Assembly (NCBI GenBank): GCA_017476665.1
Contig: JAFUZJ010000019.1
Span: 149,973 to 213,972 of the forward strand
Source of the DNA: Lachnospiraceae bacterium
GTDB lineage: Bacteria; Bacillota; Clostridia; Lachnospirales; Lachnospiraceae
Direction: 5' to 3'
Length of the DNA stretch: 64,000 bases
How positions within the stretch are numbered: the stretch's first letter is position 1; every line of letters begins with the position of its first letter. Below the pieces are notes generated by a model. The model was not told the DNA's origin, made no database searches, and saw only the letters and a list, made by a program, of their open reading frames with translations. The translations under genes were made by a program, and so were the position numbers. Below are positions 1-8,340 of the stretch, one piece after another.

Positions 1-1093
1 GCGCTCCCATGTCTGCTTTGGCTGCTTTGGCTGTTTCCAACTTATTATAATTATTTCCTTCAAACACTTCATCCACATAGTTATTATACCACCCCGGAGC
101 CTTATCGCTTTCCTGGAGCCCCATGGCGACATGCGCCCACCGGCTGTTTCCGCCTTCCATTTTCACATTTCCCATTCCCTCTATGATTTTTCCGGGAACG
201 GAAAATCCTATAAAAGCGATTCCTATGTATACGATGAATATTCCCAATCGTCCTACTGATTGGGAACTTTTCAGCCAATCCATAAGCAGTATGATCAGTA
301 TGCCTAAGAAAATAATGGTTTCGTTTTGTCGGAAATTAACTGCAACGATTATGCAAATACAGGAAGCCAGGATCTGCCATATCTTCCTGCTATCCAAATA
401 GTAAACCAAAAAAGCCATGGACACACAGCCAAAGGAAAAACCGATCATGTCTCCATACAGCATCAGGATCAAAAAACCAAAGGGAAAATAAAGCATAACC
501 ATAACAGCTTCTGCTATATATGTCATTCTGTCAGTCGCGAAACGATGCAGGATCATCGTAATCGCCACCAATGCCACACCGTAAAAGAACAGGTTAATAA
601 AATAAAATGCTAAAAAGCTGGCGTCTGCGCCAAATATCTTTAAAAGTCCCGCTACGAAAAGGATCAGTGTGTTCTGCTGTGTCCACTCATATGGATACCC
701 GCCGGGCATCCAACCGGAAAAATCTCCCGCAAGGATCATTCCGGCATATTGATATATCTTTTCCATATCCCCGAAATACCAAAATCTGGTAACCATAATC
801 CAGGCGGCAAACGACAGCAAAACAATCGCCAGCAGAATTCCTAAAAAAAGCGTCGCGTTTTTCTTCAAAAATTTCTCATATCTGTCTTTTTTCTTTTGCA
901 GGAAAAAGACTATTATCCCAAACAATGCAATTCCCACCACCTGCCGAAACACATCGTTCTTCATATAGTAGGTCAACTCTTCCACTCTTTGAATACAGCA
1001 GATCGTATAGAGTCCCTGCAGAAAAATATATCCTGTAAAAAAAACACCGATCACTCTGATAAAGCCGCATGCAATACGGTTTAGGTTCTGCAT
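1..1093 (-). CDS. Polytopic membrane protein, glycosyltransferase-39-like (3' part missing)
   Basis: The reading frame is open for 364 codons from an ATG at 1093 to the window edge, so the C-terminus is missing. A clear GGAGG lies 6 bases before the ATG, just after the trmD stop, which suggests co-transcription. The protein is very hydrophobic: helices near residues 10-25, 45-57, 72-90, and several more after 130. A soluble loop near residues 95-120 holds short Gly/Pro-rich segments. The late segment GGNSRWAHVAMG and the following Asn/Tyr-rich stretch resemble the extracytoplasmic loop of Firmicutes GT39-like lipid-linked sugar transferases. That family is my best guess. The membrane nature is certain from the sequence; the sugar-transfer role is inferred. 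The usual neighbour here would be rplS (ribosomal protein L19), which is absent. Confidence 0.7.
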   Translation of the reverse strand, partial: MQNLNRIACGFIRVIGVFFTGYIFLQGLYTICCIQRVEELTYYMKNDVFRQVVGIALFGIIVFFLQKKKDRYEKFLKKNATLFLGILLAIVLLSFAAWIMVTRFWYFGDMEKIYQYAGMILAGDFSGWMPGGYPYEWTQQNTLILFVAGLLKIFGADASFLAFYFINLFFYGVALVAITMILHRFATDRMTYIAEAVMVMLYFPFGFLILMLYGDMIGFSFGCVSMAFLVYYLDSRKIWQILASCICIIVAVNFRQNETIIFLGILIILLMDWLKSSQSVGRLGIFIVYIGIAFIGFSVPGKIIEGMGNVKMEGGNSRWAHVAMGLQESDKAPGWYNNYVDEVFEGNNYNKLETAKAAKADMGA

Positions 1094-1106
1094 AAATATT
1101 CCTCCA

Positions 1107-2507
1107 CTAGCTTCTCTCCAACCACCAGACATGACCTTCCGACAGATATAGTCCCATGCCGCCCTGCATCCTCAATGCCACCTCGTTCTCCTTGGGGATA
1201 AATCCGTAGGGAACAAATCCCATCTCCAATTGTCTGTTGATACAGAATGCTTCCAAAGACGTTCCGATTCCCTGCCTCCGAAACGCTTTCTCCACATACA
1301 GACCTCCGATTCTTCCGTCCGGAAGCCAGCCGCAAAACCCGACCAGCCTCTGTTCCGCATAGGCGCCATAGAATGCCTTCGCCCGTATCCGTTCCGCCGG
1401 CTGATCCGCATCCTGCCATTCCCTATGCGCTGTAAGATACTCCAGATCCACATCTTTCAGCAAACGGATATCTTTGTATTTCACCGGCAGAAAAGTTCTC
1501 TGGGTGTAACACGCCAGCCTGCCTTCGGATACAATCCGTATCTTATCTCCGGATAATCTGTCTGCCAGCTCCCTGTATATAGCAATGTCGGTTGTCAACA
1601 CATACTTCATTTCATCCAGGATGTTCTGCGGAATCGCTGCGATCAACTGAGAAGCTGCATCCTTGCCGGGCGCTGCAGTAAACATTCCCAGCCTGTAATC
1701 CGGATCATATACACACACTGCCCGATCTTTCCAGAAGATCACTTCGCCGCGTCCCCGCCGCAGGCTCTCGATCATATGAATATGCAGCCGCTTCTCACGG
1801 GAGAGTACCTGTATCACGGCTTCCTGTCTTTCGTATTTTGCATACAGATCCGGTCTGCGTTCTCTGGTAAGTCCTTCCGACTGTTCCAGTCTCCATGCCG
1901 CAATCTTTCGGTGATCTCCGGACAAAAGCACATCCGGCACCTTTTGTCCATGCCACACTTCCGGTCTCGAATACTGCGGATACTCCAACAGATTCCGGTG
2001 AAAACTCTCGGTTTCCGCCGACTCTTCATTGTGAAGCACCCCGGGAATCAGCCTGGAAATAGCATCTATCATCACCATTGCAGGAAGTTCGCCGCCGGTC
2101 AGGACATAATCCCCGATGGACACATAATCCGTTACAACTTCATCCAGCACGCGCTGATCAATCCCCTCATAGTGCCCACACAAAAAGATCAATTCCTTCT
2201 CCTGCGCCAGCTCTGCCGCATAGGACTGTGAAAACAACCGTCCCTGGGGGGTCACATAGATTGTCCGCGTCTTTCTCCCCGAAACCTGCGCCTGCCAGGC
2301 ATCGAAAACAGGCTGCGCCTGCATCAGCATCCCGGCACCGCCTCCATAGGTATAATCATCTACCCTGCCGTGCTTGTCCTGAGAATACGCCCGGATATTC
2401 ACAGTTTCCAGCTCTATCAAGTTATTCTCCAATGCTCTCCCGGTGATACTTGTCCTCAAACCGTCCCGTATCATTTCCGGAAAAAGCGTCAATACCTTAA
2501 ATTTCAT
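1107..2507 (-). CDS. trmD: tRNA (guanine-37-N1)-methyltransferase TrmD fused to a C-terminal GNAT acetyltransferase domain
   Basis: TrmD uses S-adenosylmethionine to methylate G37 next to the anticodon. I start at 2507 (MKFKVLTLFPEM), which matches the family N-terminus and overlaps rimM by 11 bases. The frame is open further upstream, but that stretch does not resemble TrmD. Residues 1-225 are a full TrmD: the TYGGGAGM motif at 53-60, CGHYEGIDQR at 110-119 and IGDYVLTGGELP at 131-142 form the trefoil-knot SAM site. TrmD is usually about 240-250 residues, but this protein has 466. Residues 235-466 continue in the same frame with no stop. They contain a GNAT acetyl-CoA signature (IGGLYVEKAFRRQGIGTSLE, 400-419) and a typical C-terminal strand. 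The acetylation substrate is unknown. The methyltransferase call is near certain; the GNAT call is strong. Confidence 0.93.
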   Translation of the reverse strand: MKFKVLTLFPEMIRDGLRTSITGRALENNLIELETVNIRAYSQDKHGRVDDYTYGGGAGMLMQAQPVFDAWQAQVSGRKTRTIYVTPQGRLFSQSYAAELAQEKELIFLCGHYEGIDQRVLDEVVTDYVSIGDYVLTGGELPAMVMIDAISRLIPGVLHNEESAETESFHRNLLEYPQYSRPEVWHGQKVPDVLLSGDHRKIAAWRLEQSEGLTRERRPDLYAKYERQEAVIQVLSREKRLHIHMIESLRRGRGEVIFWKDRAVCVYDPDYRLGMFTAAPGKDAASQLIAAIPQNILDEMKYVLTTDIAIYRELADRLSGDKIRIVSEGRLACYTQRTFLPVKYKDIRLLKDVDLEYLTAHREWQDADQPAERIRAKAFYGAYAEQRLVGFCGWLPDGRIGGLYVEKAFRRQGIGTSLEAFCINRQLEMGFVPYGFIPKENEVALRMQGGMGLYLSEGHVWWLERS

Positions 2508-3012
2508 CCAGCAATCCATCCAATATATGAATCTGCATCTTACCCGCTTCCACATCCACATGCAGAACACACTCTTTGATGGCAGGCAAAAGCAGCTCTC
2601 TTCCATCGTTCAGATCAATGACATAAACATCATTTGCACCGGTCTCCAAAACTTCCCGCAGAACACCGATCTCGGCATCCGCTTCATCATATATCTTCAA
2701 CCCCATCAGATCTGCAATGAAATATTCATCTTTTCCCAGGCGAACCGCATTTTCTCTGGTGACATACAGACTCTTCTGACGATATTTTGCCACTTCTTCC
2801 GGTGTTTCCAAACCTTTAAATTTTAAGATCACAAACTGTTTAAAAAATTTGACGCTTTCTATTTCTAATGTCACTTTTTCTTTTCCGGTGTCCAGGATCA
2901 CTTCCTTGAGCCTCTTAAACCGTTTTACATCATCTGTTGTGGGGAAAACTTTCACCTCTCCCCTGACGCCGTGAGGCGAAGTGATCACCCCAACCTGAAA
3001 TCTATCTTCCAT
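2497..3012 (-). CDS. rimM: 16S rRNA processing / 30S maturation factor RimM
   Basis: RimM helps assemble the head of the 30S subunit by binding ribosomal protein S19. The ATG at 3012 gives MEDRFQVGVITSPHGVRGEV, the classic RimM opening with the TSPHGVRG motif. It is preceded by AGGAGAG at good distance. The product has 171 residues, normal for the family. The N-terminal beta-barrel covers about residues 5-85. The PRC-barrel domain (residues 95-170) contains EYFIADLMGL. The gene overlaps trmD by 11 bases, the usual translational coupling of rimM-trmD. Confidence 0.96.
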   Translation of the reverse strand: MEDRFQVGVITSPHGVRGEVKVFPTTDDVKRFKRLKEVILDTGKEKVTLEIESVKFFKQFVILKFKGLETPEEVAKYRQKSLYVTRENAVRLGKDEYFIADLMGLKIYDEADAEIGVLREVLETGANDVYVIDLNDGRELLLPAIKECVLHVDVEAGKMQIHILDGLLDEI

Positions 3013-3080
3013 AAACTCTCCTGTCTGAAACAACAACAGCGGAACACGCCTTTGGCATGCCCCGCCGGATTTTTTTGCTT

Positions 3081-3308
3081 TTAGACGATCTCCACGTCCA
3101 CTCTTGCATTATCTTTGGATGATGCCGCCTTTACTACCGTACGGATCGCTTTTGCAATCCTGCCCTGCTTACCGATAACTTTACCCATATCAGAGGCAGC
3201 TACATGTAGTTCAATGACGATATTTCTCCCTTCCTTCTTCTCGGTCACAACGACCTCTTCAGGATGATCGACAAGAGCCTTTGCAACTACTTCTACCAGT
3301 TCTTTCAT
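3081..3308 (-). CDS. khpA: KH-domain RNA-binding protein KhpA (YlqC family)
   Basis: This is a small single-KH-domain protein of 75 residues. KhpA proteins bind RNA and, with KhpB/Jag, influence cell elongation and division in Firmicutes. The KH signature GKVIGKQGRIAKAIR (GxxG loop at GKQG) is clear near residues 45-60. Two adjacent ATGs are possible. The second (3308) leaves 6 bases after GGAGG, the first only 3, so I prefer 3308. The position between rpsP and rimM is the conserved Firmicutes arrangement. Confidence 0.95.
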   Translation of the reverse strand: MKELVEVVAKALVDHPEEVVVTEKKEGRNIVIELHVAASDMGKVIGKQGRIAKAIRTVVKAASSKDNARVDVEIV

Positions 3309-3340
3309 CATCTACCTCCAAAGATCAAACTATGATTGTC

Positions 3341-3586
3341 TTATTTCTCGATGCCTGCAGCCTTGAACAGCTTGCCAACAACCTCTGTGGGCTGTGCGCC
3401 GTCGGTCAGCCACTTCTTTGCCTTCTCCTCATCAATCTTGAACGTGCTGGGATCTGTGCTGGGATCATAGGTACCGATCTCATCGATGAATCTTCCGTCT
3501 CTGGGAGAACGGGAATCAGCTACGATGATTCTATAAAAAGGAGCCTTCTTCTGTCCCATTCTTCTTAATCTGATTTTTACTGCCAT
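3341..3586 (-). CDS. rpsP: 30S ribosomal protein S16
   Basis: The product has 81 residues and begins [20 protein letters not shown], the hallmark start of bS16. GGAGG lies 8 bases ahead of the ATG at 3586. The protein binds 16S rRNA in the body of the 30S subunit. Its length and the [13 protein letters not shown] segment match the family closely. It lies between ffh and khpA in the SRP/ribosome-maturation operon. Confidence 0.98.
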   Translation of the reverse strand: MAVKIRLRRMGQKKAPFYRIIVADSRSPRDGRFIDEIGTYDPSTDPSTFKIDEEKAKKWLTDGAQPTEVVGKLFKAAGIEK

Positions 3587-3715
3587 TTCTTTTTCCTCCA
3601 TGTTTAAAATATTGATATAATAGTTACACCTTTTCAGGCTTTATGATAAGAATTGCAACGCTTCCTGGCGTCGAACTCAAATCTTACTTTGTTCTTCGGA
3701 TGGAACTGCTTCTTC

Positions 3716-5092
3716 CTAAAACGGGAATCTGCCGCCACCCATCATGCCGCCGAAGCCGCCGAACATACCGCCATGTCGTTTGCCTTTACCGCCGCTCATC
3801 TGCTTCATCAGCTTCTGGCTCTGCTCAAATTGTTTGACAAAACGATTGACCTCTGCAATATCCACCCCGGCACCCTTTGCGATCCGGTGCTTTCTTCTGG
3901 GATTTAAAAGCTTGGGATCCCTGCGTTCCTCCACCGTCATAGAAAGCACAATGGCCTCCATATGCTTCAGCTGTTTCTCATCAATCATCGCCTCCAGATC
4001 GCCGGCTTTGATCCCCATGCCGGGCAGCATACTCAAAATGCTGGACAGACCGCCCATATTGCGCATCTGCTTCATGCTTTCCAGGTAATCTTCAAAGTCG
4101 AATTTCCCCTTCTTCATGCGGCCGGCCATCTCACGGCCTTTTTCCTCATCAATATCGATGCTCTCCTGCGCCTTCTCGATCAGCGTGAGCACATCGCCCA
4201 TTCCCAGGATACGGTTCGCCATACGATCCGGATAAAACTGCTCCAGATCCGTAAGCTTCTCACCCATGCTGACAAACAGGATCGGCTTTCCTGTCACTGC
4301 CTTTATGGAAAGTGCCGCACCGCCTCTGGTATCACCGTCCATTTTGGACAATACCACGCCGTCGATGCCCACCTTTTCATCGAACTCTTTCGCCACATTC
4401 ACAGCATCCTGACCGGTCATGGCATCCACAACCAACAAGGTCTGATGCACTGTGAGTTCCCGTTTGATCTCCGCCAGTTCTTCCATCATGCTCTCATCAA
4501 TATGCAGACGTCCAGCGGTATCAAGGATTACAACATTGTGACCGTTATTCTCTGCGTAAGCGATTGCTTCTCTGGCGATCTCCACCGGCTTGTGATCCGT
4601 GCCCATATCAAACACTTCCACATCCACCTTTTTACCGTTTACGTGAAGCTGCTCCACTGCGGCAGGTCTGTAGATATCACAGGCCACCAGTAAGGATTTC
4701 TTGCCTTTTTGCTTTAATTTTGCCGCAATCTTGGCAGTTGCGGTGGTCTTACCTGCACCCTGAAGGCCGGCCATCATGATAACAGTGATGGATTTGCCGG
4801 GCTGCATGGCAATCTCTGTGGTCTCGCTGCCCATCAGGCTGATCAGTTCTTCATTTACGATCTTGATCACCATCTGACCGGGATTCAGACCGTTCATCAC
4901 ATCCTGCCCAATGGCGCGTTCTTCCACCGTCTTGACAAAGTTCTTGACTACCTTGAAGTTTACATCCGCCTCCAGAAGTGCCATTTTGACTTCCTTCAGC
5001 GCAAGTTTTACATCCTCCTCTGTCAGTCGCCCTTTGCCGCGCAAACTCTTAAATATATTCTGCAGTTTATCTGTTAAACTCTCAAATGCCAT
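3716..5092 (-). CDS. ffh: Signal recognition particle protein Ffh
   Basis: Ffh is the GTPase subunit of the signal recognition particle and delivers nascent membrane proteins to FtsY. It has 458 residues. The N-terminal helical bundle starts MAFESLTDKLQNIFKSLRGKG. The G1 loop GLQGAGKTTATAKIA is near residue 110, DTAGRLH is G3 and the TKxD-like G4 is SKMDGDTRGGAALS. The C-terminal M domain (about 300-458) ends in a Gly/Met-rich tail of short GGM and GGF units. It lies 9 bases after ylxM. The partner receptor gene ftsY is about 5 kb away. Confidence 0.98.
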   Translation of the reverse strand: MAFESLTDKLQNIFKSLRGKGRLTEEDVKLALKEVKMALLEADVNFKVVKNFVKTVEERAIGQDVMNGLNPGQMVIKIVNEELISLMGSETTEIAMQPGKSITVIMMAGLQGAGKTTATAKIAAKLKQKGKKSLLVACDIYRPAAVEQLHVNGKKVDVEVFDMGTDHKPVEIAREAIAYAENNGHNVVILDTAGRLHIDESMMEELAEIKRELTVHQTLLVVDAMTGQDAVNVAKEFDEKVGIDGVVLSKMDGDTRGGAALSIKAVTGKPILFVSMGEKLTDLEQFYPDRMANRILGMGDVLTLIEKAQESIDIDEEKGREMAGRMKKGKFDFEDYLESMKQMRNMGGLSSILSMLPGMGIKAGDLEAMIDEKQLKHMEAIVLSMTVEERRDPKLLNPRRKHRIAKGAGVDIAEVNRFVKQFEQSQKLMKQMSGGKGKRHGGMFGGFGGMMGGGRFPF

Positions 5093-5101
5093 ATACCTCT
5101 C

Positions 5102-5446
5102 CTACAGTTCATCCAACAACTGCGTCGCAAGCTCTCTGATACGTGCGGTCCGTTCCGCCTGATTTAAAGTTTCCTCAGCCTGTGCCAATTCCAAAATCTC
5201 TCCCAGCTGCAGCTTTGCTTTTGCAAAGCGTTCCACCAGATGAAGTTTTGCTTCATAATCCAGTAGGATCTTGTCACAGCGCCGGATCAGATCATGTACT
5301 CCCTGCCTGCTGATCCCGTTTTCCTCGGCAATCTCCCCCAGGGACATATCATTGCAAACCGCATCTTCATAGATATTCCTCTGATGCTCTGTCAGCAATT
5401 CTCCATAAAAATCATACAAAAGCGCTTGCTGATATATCTTTTCCAT
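5102..5446 (-). CDS. ylxM: YlxM family DNA-binding protein (UPF0122), SRP-associated
   Basis: The product has 114 residues with a sigma-70 region-4-like helix-turn-helix: LTEHQRNIYEDAVCNDMSLGEIAEENGI, then SRQGVHDLIRR (roughly residues 18-55). YlxM is almost always paired with ffh and has been tied to SRP function in streptococci. The ATG at 5446 gives MEKIYQQALLYDFYG, the family start, after a GGTGG-type site. It is the first gene of the operon behind a good sigma-A promoter. Confidence 0.93.
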   Translation of the reverse strand: MEKIYQQALLYDFYGELLTEHQRNIYEDAVCNDMSLGEIAEENGISRQGVHDLIRRCDKILLDYEAKLHLVERFAKAKLQLGEILELAQAEETLNQAERTARIRELATQLLDEL

Positions 5447-5491
5447 ATTTCCACCCGATGCAACACATAAACTCACCCTGTTGCCTTTGCT

Positions 5492-5520
5492 ATCATACTA
5501 CACAGGCAGCAGGGTGTCAA
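5492..5520 (-). promoter_or_regulatory. Sigma-A-type promoter of the ylxM-ffh-rpsP-khpA-rimM-trmD operon
   Basis: On the minus strand TTGACA (5515-5520) is followed after 17 bases by TATGAT (5492-5497). It lies 46 bases upstream of the ylxM start. No other strong promoter is seen before trmD. Confidence 0.8.
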
Positions 5521-5562
5521 GTATTTTTTCTTTACAGTTCAGTCAGCAGAACTGCCACGAAT

Positions 5563-6759
5563 CTATTCATACGACACACAATCCTTATACTTATCCCATA
5601 TCAAACAGATCCATGTCTTTCCCTGATTCAGTACAACTTCGTCACCTTCGTCATCATAAAAATGATTGGCCCCAAAATCTCCCACATGATTCCAGTTGCC
5701 CTTGATCACCTTACCGTTCGTAAAAATATACGCCTCACCGCCGATGGCATGTACCTCAAATCCCAGATAGCCATGGTCATCCAAAATTTCTCCATGACAA
5801 ACCTTGAAAATTACATTGCTGACCGCCAACTGTTCTCCATTCATGTCGTCCGTATGCGGCTTGCCTAACTGATAACGATAATACAGCCCGTCTTCCGGAT
5901 TATACTTAAAATAAGGGTTAGCGTGATTATATCCACCTGAATTGGATGCATCTCCGCCAGGTTTGAGTAATGTCGCATCCGGGTAGTCCGAATATTCCGC
6001 TTTATTACCATCATCAGCAAAAATAAAGGCTTGTTCAAAAGTATCCCGGTAATTGGTATCATATTTATGTCTTTCGATTGCTTTCTTATAACCGCTGATA
6101 AACATATATCCGGTAAATTCAAGTGAATAACCGGGTCTGCTGATACGGTCAAAAGCCTCCGTCGAAGGTGAATCAATACCTGTCACAGCCTGGCTGACAT
6201 TATGGATATCCTCTCTGTTTATGGTAGGTGCAACATAGGGAACCGCAAGTCCCCAGTTACAATAAATGGAGTCATAGGACTGAGATTCATACAAAAAATA
6301 TTCTCTGCTGCTCCTTACCGGTCCGATGTGATCCAGATCATCATAATCTTCCACTATGGGCATCAGCCGGGTACAGCTCCCACTCTCCATGGGAGCTTCA
6401 TAAAAGATACTCGCCTTGGAAATACCGTATTGCGGCAGCGCAGGTTTATTGTTCGGAACCATCACAGCAAAGTTTCTTCTCTGCACCACAGATGCATCTT
6501 TCCATTCACCCGTCAGATAACTCTGCATCTTCCCGTCCACAATTTTCCGATCCTTGATGATCTTCACGCCCTTCCACATATTATTCGCCATCGGTTGTGT
6601 ACTCTCTTCGGAGACTTCAGGCGTGGCCGGAATCTCTGTCCCCACCGATACACTACTTTCCGGTTCGATCGTCATAATCACATCAGAGTTTGCCTCATTC
6701 CTGCATCCGGTCAGTATGGCAACCGAAATGAACATTGCAGCCAATATCTTTTTCTTCAT
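5563..6759 (-). CDS. DUF3048 domain lipoprotein (YerB-like)
   Basis: The product has 398 residues and a lipoprotein signal: a basic start, a hydrophobic core and the lipobox LTGC with Cys19. A short Ser/Glu/Pro-rich linker follows. From about residue 85 (RRNFAVMVPNNKPALPQYGISKA) to the end it matches the DUF3048 family. Features include RLMPIVEDYDDLDHIGPVRSSREYF and the GGYNHANPYFKYN segment. The family is common on the outer face of Firmicutes membranes and its biochemical role is not settled. The gene stands alone, with hairpin DNA upstream and the ylxM promoter just downstream. Confidence 0.85.
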   Translation of the reverse strand: MKKKILAAMFISVAILTGCRNEANSDVIMTIEPESSVSVGTEIPATPEVSEESTQPMANNMWKGVKIIKDRKIVDGKMQSYLTGEWKDASVVQRRNFAVMVPNNKPALPQYGISKASIFYEAPMESGSCTRLMPIVEDYDDLDHIGPVRSSREYFLYESQSYDSIYCNWGLAVPYVAPTINREDIHNVSQAVTGIDSPSTEAFDRISRPGYSLEFTGYMFISGYKKAIERHKYDTNYRDTFEQAFIFADDGNKAEYSDYPDATLLKPGGDASNSGGYNHANPYFKYNPEDGLYYRYQLGKPHTDDMNGEQLAVSNVIFKVCHGEILDDHGYLGFEVHAIGGEAYIFTNGKVIKGNWNHVGDFGANHFYDDEGDEVVLNQGKTWICLIWDKYKDCVSYE

Positions 6760-6824
6760 AATTCACCTCTTTTGTCCGTTTTACATTCTTTACCGACCAT
6801 CCGATAGTTTAATGCTTTACGCAC

Positions 6825-6850
6825 TTCGAGGCCGGTTACCCGACCTCGAA
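6825..6850. other. Hairpin in the DUF3048 gene leader
   Basis: Eleven-base arms TTCGAGGCCGG and CCGACCTCGAA flank the loop TTAC. The minus-strand RNA pairs fully, with one G-U pair. The U run lies before the hairpin on the minus strand, so it does not look like a terminator for the upstream gene. Its role is unknown. Confidence 0.5.
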
Positions 6851-6876
6851 AAAATATGTAGCACTCATAGCATAGA

Positions 6877-7314
6877 CTAATCATTCTTCTGTCCACAGTT
6901 CGGACAAAATACAGCGTCGCTCTCCATTTCGGTTCCGCAATAAATACATTTCTTCGGTTCTGCCTTCGAAGCCTCTTCTACAGGCTCACCATTCGTATCA
7001 TCCTTGGTCTCCTCATTGGGATCTGTCAGTTTCACGCCACACATATTGCAGAAACGGCTCTCGATCGGCAGTAAGCTTCTGCAGTCGGGACATCTTCTCT
7101 TGCCCTGCGCTGCCAGCTGTTTTGCCTCCATCTTGTCTTTCTCACCCTCGATCTTAGCGATCTCAGCAAAATATCCCTGATATTCCTCATCCAACTGCTT
7201 TACAGTGCCGGCCTTCTTGATCTCTGCATAATATTTCTTACCGATGTCACCGTAAACCACGCGAAGCCTCTCATCCATCTTGTAAAAAACTCTGTCATCT
7301 GCCATTACGCCCAT
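6877..7314 (-). CDS. Small double zinc-ribbon protein
   Basis: The product has 145 residues. The ATG at 7314 is chosen for the AGGAGG 7 bases upstream. The N-terminal 70 residues are charged, with a likely coiled-coil (EYQGYFAEIAKIEGEKDKME). Two zinc-ribbon knuckle pairs follow: CPDCRSLLPIESRFCNMCG and CIYCGTEMESDAVFCPNCG, joined by an acidic linker. Such proteins usually bind zinc structurally and mediate protein contacts. No enzyme domain is seen and I cannot assign a function. The gene is monocistronic. Confidence 0.7.
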   Translation of the reverse strand: MGVMADDRVFYKMDERLRVVYGDIGKKYYAEIKKAGTVKQLDEEYQGYFAEIAKIEGEKDKMEAKQLAAQGKRRCPDCRSLLPIESRFCNMCGVKLTDPNEETKDDTNGEPVEEASKAEPKKCIYCGTEMESDAVFCPNCGQKND

Positions 7315-7407
7315 GTTTTTTCCTCCTGTTACATGATAGTTTATAATAAAAAAACCTATTTTCATGATACCATACATAAATTTTTATGGCAAGCAAAAAC
7401 AACCATT

Positions 7408-8265
7408 TTAATATTTTTCACTGTACAGACTTTTATAACCCTCCCCATAGATCTCCGTCGCACTTGAGATGATCATGAATGCCATATCATCCTCCTGCCG
7501 CACGATCTCCTCCACCTTGGGAAACAGGTTTTTATGCACCACGCACAGGATCACATGCTTTTTTCGACCGCTGTACGCACCGGCTCCGCTCATATAAGTG
7601 ACACCGATATTCAGTTCTCCCAACAGCCGTCCGGTGATCGCTTCATGCCGGTCACTGATGATATAGATCAGCTTGGCTCCGTCCCGCCCGTAAAGGACGG
7701 CATCCAACACCAGCGAAGTGACAAAGATCGACATGCCCGCATACAACGCCTTCTCCAGATTCTGGAAAACAAGCACCGAAGCCCCCACGACCGCAATATC
7801 CATGAGCAAAAAGAGTCTCCCCGTTCTCAGATAAGGCATCTTTGTACGCAGCAGCTTCACAATGATATCCATCCCGCCGGTGGTGGCCCCGGCCTTGAAC
7901 ACCAGCCCCATTCCCACCGCGGTCAGAGTCCCGCCCGTAAACGCCGCCAGAAAACTGTCCCCGGTCAACGCCCCCATAGAATGGAAAAAGTTGGTATACA
8001 CAGAAGTCAAAAAGGTACAGTAAACGGTAGACACAATAAACCGCAGCCCGAATTTCCACGCCCCTACCGCAAGGATCGGCAGATTTAAAACCAATATCCA
8101 CGTTCCCGTCTGCACCCCCGTGAGGCGGTTTAAGATCACGGAAATTCCGGTCACCCCTCCCGGAGCCAGCGCATTCGGGTCCAGAAAAAGACTTACCCCT
8201 GCAGCGTAAATTGCAGGGGCAACTGTCATACAAAATATTTGAAAAATACGTTTGGAACGCTCCAC
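7408..8265 (-). CDS. YitT family membrane protein (DUF161 + DUF2179)
   Basis: The product has 285 residues from a GTG start at 8265 with AGGGAG 4 bases upstream. Five or six hydrophobic helices fill residues 10-170. They include the Gly-rich APGGVTGISVIL and AGATTGGMDIIVK motifs typical of YitT proteins. The C-terminal 80 residues form the soluble DUF2179 domain (VVHKNLFPKVEEIV). The substrate of this widespread Firmicutes family is not known. The family assignment is firm; any transport role is inference. Confidence 0.88.
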   Translation of the reverse strand: MERSKRIFQIFCMTVAPAIYAAGVSLFLDPNALAPGGVTGISVILNRLTGVQTGTWILVLNLPILAVGAWKFGLRFIVSTVYCTFLTSVYTNFFHSMGALTGDSFLAAFTGGTLTAVGMGLVFKAGATTGGMDIIVKLLRTKMPYLRTGRLFLLMDIAVVGASVLVFQNLEKALYAGMSIFVTSLVLDAVLYGRDGAKLIYIISDRHEAITGRLLGELNIGVTYMSGAGAYSGRKKHVILCVVHKNLFPKVEEIVRQEDDMAFMIISSATEIYGEGYKSLYSEKY

Positions 8266-8340
8266 GTTTCTCCCTTTCCTTTCGCTTCACCTGCTATTGA
8301 AAAGTTTGAACGCTTTACCACATTTTTATACTCTTATCCT

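Noticed and set aside
2508-2606. Extended N-terminus of TrmD
   Set aside because: The extra 33 residues lie inside rimM coding sequence and do not resemble TrmD. The start at 2507 matches the family.
5537-5555. Terminator of the DUF3048 gene
   Set aside because: CAGTTC/GAACTG forms a short hairpin, but no U run follows on the minus strand, so it is not called.
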